This document shows positions 15,318 to 22,191 of a DNA stretch of 36,802 nucleotides, piece by piece (the stretch's first letter is position 1; every line of letters starts with the position of its first letter). A model generated the notes under the pieces. That model was not told the origin of the DNA and did not search any database. It worked only from the letters and a program-made list of their open reading frames with translations. The DNA is from JBBIJR01 sp037445875 (GTDB taxonomy: Bacteria > CLD3 > SB21): NCBI GenBank assembly GCA_037445875.1, contig JBBIJR010000033.1, forward strand, positions 1-36,802. The letters are read 5' to 3'. Position numbers and translations under genes: made by a program.

Positions 15318-16661
15318 ATGTTCAAGAAGATTCTGATCGCCAATCGCGGAGAGATCGCCCTGCGCGTGATCCGCGCATGCCGGGAGCTCGGCATCAAGAC
15401 CGTCGCCGTATATTCCGAGGCGGACGCCAATTCGCTGCACGTGCGGTTCGCCGACGAAGCGATCTGCATCGGGCCGCCGCCGAGCGCCAAAAGCTATCTC
15501 AACATCCCTCAGATCATGAGCGCCGCCGAGATCACCGGTGCAGACGGCATTCATCCGGGCTATGGATTTCTGGCTGAAAACGTCAAGTTCGCCGACATTT
15601 GCGAGTCCGTCGGCATCAAGTTCATCGGCCCTCAATCAAATCAGATTCAGGCCATGGGCGACAAGGCGTTTGCCAAAGACACGATGATCAAGGCCGGCGT
15701 TCCCGTCGTGCCGGGCAGCAACGGCGTCGTCAAAGACCTTGAGGCCGGCCGTGAGATCCTCGAGCAGACCGGCTACCCGGTCATCATCAAAGCCACGGCC
15801 GGCGGAGGCGGAAGGGGTATGCGCATCATACACGAGGCATCGGAATTCGAGAACGCCTTCATCACGGCACGGGCGGAGGCGGAAAGCGCGTTCGGCAATC
15901 CTGACGTCTACGTAGAGAAGTTCATCGAAAAACCCCGCCACATCGAAATCCAGCTCATCGGGGACCAGCACGGCAACGTGTTTCATCTCGGCGAACGGGA
16001 TTGTTCGATGCAGCGCAGACACCAGAAGCTCATCGAGGAGTCGCCGTCGCCGGCGGTGGACGAGGAACTGCGCCGCCGGATGGGCGAAGCGGCCGTCCGT
16101 GGTGCGAAAAGCGTCGGTTACGAAAGCGCCGGAACGGTCGAGTTCCTGATGGACAAGGACAAGAACTTCTACTTCATGGAAATGAATACGCGTATCCAGG
16201 TCGAGCACTGCGTGACGGAAATGGTGTACGGGTTGGACCTCATTAAATGGCAGATCCGCGTGGCCGCCGGAGAGAAACTGCCGTTCAAGCAGAAGGATTT
16301 CAAACCGCGCGGACATGCCATCGAATGCCGCATCAACGCGGAGGACCCTGAGAATAATTTCAGGCCCTCGGCAGGTAAGATCCACGCCTTTCACCTTCCA
16401 TCGGGTTTCGGCATCCGCATGGATTCCCACGCGTACGCCGAATACCAGATTCCGCCGCATTACGATTCGCTGATCGGCAAGCTGATCGCACACGGCGAGA
16501 ATCGAACCGAAGCCCTGGCCCGCATGGCCGGCGCGCTGGATGAACTGATCGTCGAAGGCATCAAGACCACCATCCCGTTCCACAAACGCATGATGCACGA
16601 CGAGAACTTCGTCCGGGGGGAGGTCGACACGAAGTACGTCGAACGGCTGCTGGGTCTTTGA
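15318..16661 (+). CDS. accC: Acetyl-CoA carboxylase, biotin carboxylase subunit
   Basis: 447 aa, the usual length for standalone AccC. It carboxylates the biotin of BCCP with ATP and bicarbonate, the first step of fatty acid synthesis. Landmarks: FKKILIANRGEIALRVIRAC at the N-terminus; HPGYGFLAEN; the glycine-rich ATP-grasp loop KATAGGGGRGMR; YVEKFIEKPRHIEIQ; GERDCSMQRRHQKLIEE; FYFMEMNTRIQVEHCVTE; and ECRINAEDP. AAGGAG lies 5 bases before the ATG. The usual upstream partner accB is absent; a GGDEF response regulator takes that place. The M24 peptidase starts 12 bp downstream. The whole frame shows no truncation into a pyruvate-carboxylase-type fusion. Confidence 0.96.
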   Translation: MFKKILIANRGEIALRVIRACRELGIKTVAVYSEADANSLHVRFADEAICIGPPPSAKSYLNIPQIMSAAEITGADGIHPGYGFLAENVKFADICESVGIKFIGPQSNQIQAMGDKAFAKDTMIKAGVPVVPGSNGVVKDLEAGREILEQTGYPVIIKATAGGGGRGMRIIHEASEFENAFITARAEAESAFGNPDVYVEKFIEKPRHIEIQLIGDQHGNVFHLGERDCSMQRRHQKLIEESPSPAVDEELRRRMGEAAVRGAKSVGYESAGTVEFLMDKDKNFYFMEMNTRIQVEHCVTEMVYGLDLIKWQIRVAAGEKLPFKQKDFKPRGHAIECRINAEDPENNFRPSAGKIHAFHLPSGFGIRMDSHAYAEYQIPPHYDSLIGKLIAHGENRTEALARMAGALDELIVEGIKTTIPFHKRMMHDENFVRGEVDTKYVERLLGL

Positions 16662-16673
16662 CGAAACGCCCCC

Positions 16674-17747
16674 ATGAATCCGCGCTTGGAGAAACTGGCT
16701 TCCGGCCTCGCGCACCGCGGCGTCACTCATTTCCTTACTATGCATCCCCCGCACGTACGCTACCTGAGCGGATTCACCGGCTCCAACGGCGTGCTCATCG
16801 TCTCCCGGGATGGTGTGTCCTTCGTGACCGACGGCCGATATGACGAACAGGCTTCGCAAGAAGTCCGGGATGCAACGATCTACGTTGCCCCGGGAAGCAA
16901 CGTGACCCTCGATCAGATCTTCGAACACCGGTTGCTGCCCGCGGGCAGCCGTGTCGGCTTCGAATCCGCGCGGATGACGTACGGAACGTACGAGCTTTTT
17001 GCACAACGTCTGGACGGCGTGGAGTTGGTGCCGTTGACCCACGTGGTCGAGCCGATCCTGATCGTCAAGGACGAGGACGAGATCGCGAGGTTGAAAAAGG
17101 CGGTCGAGATCACGGAACGTGTGTTCGAGGATACGCTGCCGATGGTAAGGCCGGGCGTGACGGAAATGGATCTGGCCGGACACATCGCCTTCCTCATACG
17201 AAAACATGGAGGTGAGAAAGAGGCCTTCGAAACGATCGTGGCCAGCGGCTGGCGCGGTGCGCTTCCGCATGGACGCCCGTCCGACAAGAAGCTGCAGGCC
17301 GGGGAACTCATCATCTTTGACCTCGGGGCCGTCTACGAGGGCTATCACGGGGACATGACGAGGACGGTCTGCATCGGGGATCCGTCACCGGTTCAGAGGA
17401 AAATCTACGATATCGTGAGGGAGGCACATGAGCGGGCGGCGCAGAAGGCCCGTGCAGGTGTCAAGGCCCACGATGTCGATGCGGCGGCACGATCGCATAT
17501 TACCGAGCAGGGCTACGGACCGTCCTTCAATCACGGTCTCGGCCACGGGATCGGCCTGGATATCCACGAAGCGCCGCGCCTCGGCCCCGATATCGAGTAC
17601 AGGCTCGAAGCCGGCAACGTCGTCACGATCGAGCCGGGCATCTATGTTCCCCGGGCCTTCGGTGTGCGCATTGAAAACGACTACCTCATAACGACGGGCG
17701 GCTGCGAGAGCCTCATGCGCTCATCCCTCGACCTGGTCTGCGTCTGA
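16674..17747 (+). CDS. M24B Xaa-Pro aminopeptidase/dipeptidase
   Basis: 357 aa cytosolic metallopeptidase that removes residues before proline. The N-terminal creatinase-like domain (HPPHVRYLSGFTGSNGVLI, VSFVTDGRYDEQA) is followed by the pita-bread catalytic domain. All five metal ligands are visible: Asp216 (IIFDLGA), Asp227 (HGDMTRT), His291 (GLGHGIGLDIHE), Glu320 (VTIEPGIY) and Glu334 (VRIENDY). The size fits bacterial PepQ/YpdF-type enzymes rather than long PepP. It lies 12 bp after accC and 7 bp before the GT4 gene, so it is probably in one transcript. Confidence 0.93.
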   Translation: MNPRLEKLASGLAHRGVTHFLTMHPPHVRYLSGFTGSNGVLIVSRDGVSFVTDGRYDEQASQEVRDATIYVAPGSNVTLDQIFEHRLLPAGSRVGFESARMTYGTYELFAQRLDGVELVPLTHVVEPILIVKDEDEIARLKKAVEITERVFEDTLPMVRPGVTEMDLAGHIAFLIRKHGGEKEAFETIVASGWRGALPHGRPSDKKLQAGELIIFDLGAVYEGYHGDMTRTVCIGDPSPVQRKIYDIVREAHERAAQKARAGVKAHDVDAAARSHITEQGYGPSFNHGLGHGIGLDIHEAPRLGPDIEYRLEAGNVVTIEPGIYVPRAFGVRIENDYLITTGGCESLMRSSLDLVCV

Positions 17748-17754
17748 CCGTGCG

Positions 17755-19035
17755 ATGAAGCACGTCCTCGTCATTGCGTATTATTTCCCCCCGATGGGAC
17801 TCAGCGGCGTTCAACGCATCGTAAAATTCGTCAAGTACCTGCCCTCGTTCGGCTGGCAACCGACGGTACTCACGATCGATCCGCATGCGTACTTTGCTTT
17901 CGACGATTCGATGCTCAAGGATGTACGGCACACAGAGATCTGGCGTGCGCGGCCCGGACGCGCCTTCCGCGTGATCGGCGAGCGGCGAACGGTCCCGCTC
18001 ACTCGCGAGCGGTTCCGCGGACTCGCCAATCGTCTCAGCCAGCTCTTTTTCATCCCCGACAACAAGATCGGCTGGACCCGACAGGCGATGCGGTTCCTGC
18101 AGGGCAAGGACCTGTCGGTTTTCAACGCCGTTTTCTCGACGGCGCCGCCGTTCAGCAATCATCTGCTCGGCCTTCGGATCAAACACCGGTACGGGCTGCC
18201 GCTGCTCGTCGATTTCCGGGACGCGTGGGTGGACAATCCGTATCATGTTTACTGGACCGGCTGGCATCGAAAGAGGCATCTCGAATTGGAAAGGAAGGTA
18301 CTCGAAAGCTCGGACGCGATCGTCAGTAATAACGAGTTTATCACGCGACTCTGGGCCGAACGGTACCCGGGCGCGGCTTTCCACAAGCGCGTCTATCTGA
18401 TCCCTCAGGGATTCGATCCGGCGGACTTCGATTCGGCAAGCGAGGCATCGTCGCTTAACGTCGATGAACTCCACTTCGTATACACGGGCGTTTTCTACGC
18501 CAACAACACTCCGTTGGTCCTTTATCGTGCGCTGAAGCTCTTGCAAGAGGAACATCCCGACGTATACAACAGACTTCGGTTTTACATGATTGGATACGTG
18601 CAGCATGAATATCGCCGGGCGGCCGTGCAACTCGGTGTGGAGGACCGTTTCCGGTACTGCGGATACCTCGAACATGCGGATGCTGTGGCGTGGCAGCAGG
18701 CCGCGGACGTGTTGTGGCTGGTGTTGGGCGACGCCAATCGCGGATATCAGACCATTTCGGCAGGAAAGGCGTTCGAGTACCTCGGCAGCCGCAAGCCGAT
18801 ACTTGGCATTGTGCCGGACAACACGATCCGACGTATGCTGTCCGGTTTCGATCACACATTCCTCGTCGAGCCGGACGATGTACGCGGTTTGGCCGAAACC
18901 ATACGGGACCTGTGTGAACACAAGAGGACCGGTACACTGCCCCGCGGAGATGCCGGGAAGATTCGGGCCTACGATCGGAAGGTGCTCACCGGACGGTTGG
19001 GGGAACTGCTCGACGGCATCGCCCGGAAACGGTGA
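17755..19035 (+). CDS. Glycosyltransferase family 4-like protein
   Basis: 426 aa with GT-B organisation. The N-terminal Rossmann lobe begins HVLVIAYYFPPMGLSGVQR, a typical donor-independent opening of GT4 relatives; FSTAPPFSNHLLG and VDFRDAWVDNPYH follow. The C-terminal nucleotide-sugar lobe includes YLIPQGFDP, ELHFVYTGVFYANNT, RFRYCGYLEHADAVAWQQAADVLWL (read in parts) and the acidic ISAGKAFEYLGSRKPILG segment that carries the EX7E-like Glu. It probably works at the cytoplasmic face on surface polysaccharide or glycolipid. Donor and acceptor cannot be told. It starts 7 bp after the M24 peptidase. Confidence 0.85.
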   Translation: MKHVLVIAYYFPPMGLSGVQRIVKFVKYLPSFGWQPTVLTIDPHAYFAFDDSMLKDVRHTEIWRARPGRAFRVIGERRTVPLTRERFRGLANRLSQLFFIPDNKIGWTRQAMRFLQGKDLSVFNAVFSTAPPFSNHLLGLRIKHRYGLPLLVDFRDAWVDNPYHVYWTGWHRKRHLELERKVLESSDAIVSNNEFITRLWAERYPGAAFHKRVYLIPQGFDPADFDSASEASSLNVDELHFVYTGVFYANNTPLVLYRALKLLQEEHPDVYNRLRFYMIGYVQHEYRRAAVQLGVEDRFRYCGYLEHADAVAWQQAADVLWLVLGDANRGYQTISAGKAFEYLGSRKPILGIVPDNTIRRMLSGFDHTFLVEPDDVRGLAETIRDLCEHKRTGTLPRGDAGKIRAYDRKVLTGRLGELLDGIARKR

Positions 19036-19043
19036 AAGGGCGT

Positions 19044-19407
19044 ATGACCGGCGATGAGATTCGGCACGCACTCGCTGCGATCGCGGAGGGAACGAATCGT
19101 GCGGAGAAATGTGCATTCGTTGTTCTGGGCGGGAAGATCGATCCTGGAAGAATTCACCGAGTCTCTCCGCGGAGCGGGTTACGACCTCAAACCCGTAGGC
19201 AACGTGACCGTATCGCCGGGCCTGCGATGTCCGGCTTTTCTGGAGGAAGTGCGACGATGGGGTGTACTTGAAGTACTTTGGGTCCGTCAAGAGGCGAGCA
19301 TCCGGCACGCCTGTTCAACACTGCGCGCGGACGATGTGCGGCTGATCTGGGTCCATGAAGGTAAGCTCGAGGAACACGACGCCGACGCCCCGCCGGTTTT
19401 CGAGTGA
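19044..19407 (+). pseudogene. Small gene split by a 4-bp GATC duplication
   Basis: The first half reads well in one frame from ATG 19044 (MTGDEIRHALAAIAEG, EKCAFVVLGGKI), and the second half reads well in another frame to the TGA at 19407 (ILEEFTESLRGAGYDLKPVG, VLEVLWVRQEASIRHAC, DDVRLIWVHEGKLEEHDAD). The junction is a perfect tandem GATC GATC at 19136-19143. Removing one copy gives a continuous 119-aa protein through GGK-ILEEF. The family is unknown; the sequence suggests a small cytosolic alpha/beta protein with two conserved-looking Cys. It may be a real recent mutation, a slipped-strand polymorphism or an assembly error. It starts 8 bp after the GT4 stop, in the same probable operon. Confidence 0.7.
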
Positions 19408-19437
19408 CCTGACGGACCCGTCTCGAGAATACGCCGC

Positions 19438-19641
19438 TCACGCCACTTTGTTCGACTCATGAATCTCGCGCAACATGGCGATCTTGCGTATGTTGGCCTC
19501 GATTTCCCGGCACGTGCGTTCCCGCTGGAAGCGAGGCAGGAACGGACTATCCAGGATTCTCACCAGCCGCTGAATCTCCTGCTGGACAACGGCAACCGAT
19601 GCCACTTGCGCCGACACGATTATGGAAGCTTGTTCGGTCAT
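19438..19641 (-). CDS. Small helical protein of unknown function (67 aa)
   Basis: The ATG at 19639-19641 has a strong AGGAGGTGG Shine-Dalgarno sequence (19645-19653 on the complementary strand) at ideal spacing. This selects it over the longer open frame. The protein (MTEQASIIVSAQ, VQQEIQRLVRILDSPFLP, CREIEANIRKIAMLREIHE) is mostly helical, without a signal or membrane segment. No family was recognised. It converges on the broken gene at 19044-19407. Confidence 0.6.
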   Translation of the reverse strand: MTEQASIIVSAQVASVAVVQQEIQRLVRILDSPFLPRFQRERTCREIEANIRKIAMLREIHESNKVA

Positions 19642-19890
19642 TATCCACCTCCTAACCCAATGGAGGCAAATCCCGGGCCGGGCGGTATGGACCGCCAACT
19701 GTTTGTTTCTTAAGAATGAATGATGGAGCGAATCTGTGGGGCCGTTGGAATTCTTGCCACACCGTTCCGTTTTGTTCCACTGCGGTCGACCCGATAAAAT
19801 CGACGCGGGCGGTTCGTGTTTGTTTCACCAAATGACGACCACCGGCAGATCGCCGAGAATACGACTGGTAACCACATTTTCACAGGCCAT

Positions 19891-20039
19891 GCAACGCCTC
19901 TGGCGTTGCGGCAAAGCCAGAGACATCGCACACAATCGCCGTAGGCGATCCATGTCTGTTGAATGAAGAACCATGCACTGCCATCGAACCCCATCGGGGT
20001 TCCATTTGAGCAAGTGCCGCGCTGCGCCTGCCCACTTGC
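19891..20039. repeat. REP-like array of short hairpins with 3-nt loops
   Basis: Successive compact palindromes. GCAACGCC-TCT-GGCGTTGC is at 19891-19909. AGACAT (19921-19926) pairs with ATGTCT (19952-19957) around ATCGCC-GTA-GGCGAT (19935-19949). GAACCCC-ATC-GGGGTTC is at 19986-20002. GCAAGTG (20010-20016) pairs with CACTTGC (20033-20039) around GCG-CTG-CGC. The repeated use of 6-8 bp stems with trinucleotide loops resembles REP or other small mobilised palindromes. The stretch 19642-19890 to its left holds no gene that I can support. Confidence 0.7.
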
Positions 20040-20095
20040 GTTTGCTTCCTCCAACCTGTAATATTCATCTATTACATCATACAGCAGGTAGTCCT

Positions 20096-21163
20096 ATGAC
20101 CGACCAGCTTACTCGCCGTTATTTCCTTAAGAATTGCCTGCTCGCAGGCGCAGGCATGCTCGCTGTACCGAAGCTTGCCTCCTATGCCGCGATCGGCAGA
20201 ACCGCTTCGACCCATCCCACAACCGTCGCCAGCGCCAACGGTCTCAAAGCCACCGCAAGGACCATGGAACTGCTGATGCAGGGTGCCGACACCCTCGATG
20301 CCGTGGTCGCGGGAGTGAACCTCGTCGAGGACGATCCCGAGGATATGAGCGTCGGTCTGGGCGGCCTGCCCAACGAAGACGGCGTGGTGGAGCTCGACGC
20401 CAGCGTGATGCACGGTCCGACGGGACGCGGAGGCGCCGTCGCCGCCTTGCGCAACATCCGCAATCCGTCCACGGTCGCAAAGATCGTCATGGAGCGCACG
20501 GACCATGTGCTGCTCGTGGGCGAGGGAGCGCTGCGCTTTGCGCAGGCCCACGGCTTTCACGAGGAGAACCTTCTGACGGATCGGGCACGCGAGCGATGGC
20601 TCAAGTGGAAGGAGAACCTCAGTACCGAAGACGACTGGCTGCCCCCGCACGGCATCAAAGACAAGGGCATCGGTCACGTCTTGAACAAGTATGAACGTGA
20701 AACCGGCACGATCAATTGCCTTGCCGTCGACGCTAACGGCGATCTCTCCGGGTGCACCAGCACGAGCGGACTGGAATTCAAGATCCCCGGCCGGGTGGGA
20801 GATTCGCCCATTCTCGGTGCCGGCCTGTATGTCGACAATGACGTCGGCGCGGCGGGCAGCACCGGCAGAGGCGAGGCCAATCTGCTCTCGTGCAGCAGCG
20901 TCATGGTCGTCGAGTTCATGCGGCAGGGAAAATCGCCGGAAGAGGCCTGCCTGGCGGCGTGCCGACGCATCGTGGATCAAACCCGCGAAGCCCGCCTGCT
21001 GGACGACCGCGGCCGCCCCCTCTTCAACGTGAAGTTCTATGCGCTCAACAAGGAAGGCGAGTACGGCAGCGCGGCGATCTGGAGCGGAGGGCAGTTTGCC
21101 GTGAACACGGGCCAAAAGGAGAGCGTGTTAAAGGAAAGCGCTTACCTGTTCAAGAGGCCATGA
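20096..21163 (+). CDS. Tat-exported N4-(beta-N-acetylglucosaminyl)-L-asparaginase
   Basis: 355 aa from the ATG at 20096. The frame is open further back, through the REP-like repeats, which is not credible coding. A twin-arginine signal is clear (TRRYFLKNCLLAGAGML). The enzyme is an Ntn-hydrolase that self-cleaves and then splits the GlcNAc-Asn bond of glycopeptides. The nucleophile is Thr205 in RETGTINCLAVDANG, followed by CTSTSGLEFKIPGRVGDSP, GAGLYVDNDVGAAGSTGRGE, and the C-terminal strand GSAAIWSGGQFAV. The alpha-subunit part has ANGLKATARTMELLMQGADT and the conserved VGLGGLPNEDGVVELDAS. The next gene starts one base after its stop. Export suggests periplasmic processing of scavenged glycoprotein fragments. 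Confidence 0.93.
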   Translation: MTDQLTRRYFLKNCLLAGAGMLAVPKLASYAAIGRTASTHPTTVASANGLKATARTMELLMQGADTLDAVVAGVNLVEDDPEDMSVGLGGLPNEDGVVELDASVMHGPTGRGGAVAALRNIRNPSTVAKIVMERTDHVLLVGEGALRFAQAHGFHEENLLTDRARERWLKWKENLSTEDDWLPPHGIKDKGIGHVLNKYERETGTINCLAVDANGDLSGCTSTSGLEFKIPGRVGDSPILGAGLYVDNDVGAAGSTGRGEANLLSCSSVMVVEFMRQGKSPEEACLAACRRIVDQTREARLLDDRGRPLFNVKFYALNKEGEYGSAAIWSGGQFAVNTGQKESVLKESAYLFKRP

Positions 21164-21164
21164 C

Positions 21165-22031
21165 GTGACGAAACTCATCGCAGCGTTGCGTTTCCTCATC
21201 AGCGCGACGTTCATCGCGTCCGCTGTGTCCAAGCTTGTCTCGCTGGGCCTTTTCGAGATCACGCTCATCGACCAGGGCCTCTTCGCAGAACGTTCTTCTG
21301 CCGCCGTGGCGGCGCGCCTGCTGATCGGAGTGGAACTCGCCATCGGCTTACTCTATCTGCAGCCGATGTATCTCAAACGGCTGATCTCCCCGGTGACGAT
21401 GGTCCTACTCATCGCGTTTACGGGGCACCTCGCTTACCTCGCGGCGATCGGCGACAACCGCAACTGTGGATGCTTCGGAGAGCTGATCGCGATGTCTCCG
21501 CTCGAGTCGATCGTCAAGAATATCCTCCTGTTGGCCATCGTCGTGTTCGTCCACAGGCGCCTGGAGACGGTGCAGGGAACGTGGAGAATTCCTGCGGGTC
21601 TCGCCGCGGTGGCCCTGATCGGTGTGTGGGCGTGGGCGCCCGTGAAATCGATCGGTGATTTCCCCTTTTCCAGGTATACGCAGTTCGAGCCGGTCGGCCG
21701 CGTCGACCTGAGCGACGGCGAGAAATTACTGTGCGTATTCAATCTCGATTGTGAGCATTGCCAGGAGGCGGCGCGAGAACTCGCTTCCCTGCAGCGCGAT
21801 GGCACACCTCTGCCCGAAGTGTACGTCTTGTTCTTCAGCGAAGACGCCGTCACGCCCGACTCGTTTTTTACGGTGACAAATTCTCGTTTCCCTTACCGCA
21901 TGATCGAACTGGCCGAATTCCTCGATTTCATCGGTAACGCACCGCCGAGAATCTACTGGTTGAAGGAGGGAAGTATCGAGCGATTCTGGGATGGCGAAGT
22001 TACCGATCCCCTGAGGAAAAATTTCCGTTGA
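21165..22031 (+). CDS. MauE/DoxX-type membrane protein with C-terminal thioredoxin-like domain
   Basis: 288 aa, GTG start one base after the asparaginase stop, so translation is probably coupled. The N-terminal half has four hydrophobic helices (about 5-25, 45-65, 70-90, 118-133) and the NCGCFGE motif typical of the MauE/DoxX-like group linked to thiol redox and protein maturation. After a fifth helix (145-160), the soluble part reads LLCVFNLDCEHCQEAAREL, a CxxC thioredoxin-like active site, then VYVLFFSEDAV and a cis-Pro-like APPRIYWL segment. The domain pairing suggests electron transfer across the membrane to periplasmic thiols. A link with the exported asparaginase is inferred only from the adjacency. 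Confidence 0.75.
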   Translation: MTKLIAALRFLISATFIASAVSKLVSLGLFEITLIDQGLFAERSSAAVAARLLIGVELAIGLLYLQPMYLKRLISPVTMVLLIAFTGHLAYLAAIGDNRNCGCFGELIAMSPLESIVKNILLLAIVVFVHRRLETVQGTWRIPAGLAAVALIGVWAWAPVKSIGDFPFSRYTQFEPVGRVDLSDGEKLLCVFNLDCEHCQEAARELASLQRDGTPLPEVYVLFFSEDAVTPDSFFTVTNSRFPYRMIELAEFLDFIGNAPPRIYWLKEGSIERFWDGEVTDPLRKNFR

Positions 22032-22139
22032 GGAGCGTTTCCCTTACGTGGATCCGGTTCAACCGGTCGAGCAGCTGCGGAACGAAGCGATACCCCGGTG
22101 CCCTCATGGTATTCACTGGGCCCCCGGCAGCGCGCCATG

Positions 22140-22173
22140 AAAAAACCCGCCGTGCATGAACGGCGGGTTTTTT
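22140..22173. terminator. Strong bidirectional terminator
   Basis: A perfect 13-bp stem, left arm AAAAAACCCGCCG (22140-22152) and right arm CGGCGGGTTTTTT (22161-22173), with the loop TGCATGAA. The A- and T-tracts form U-tracts in both directions. It sits between convergent genes ending at 22031 and 22192, so it should end both transcripts. Confidence 0.92.
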
Positions 22174-22191
22174 GTTCCGGGGAACTCAGAC

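Noticed and set aside
15636..17348. A 570-aa open frame on the minus strand
   Set aside because: Antisense to accC and the M24 peptidase, both of which have intact family motifs. No domain is visible in the antisense product.
19973..20095. Upstream extension of the asparaginase frame
   Set aside because: It runs through the REP-like palindromes and would bury the twin-arginine signal inside the protein. The ATG at 20096 is clearly better.
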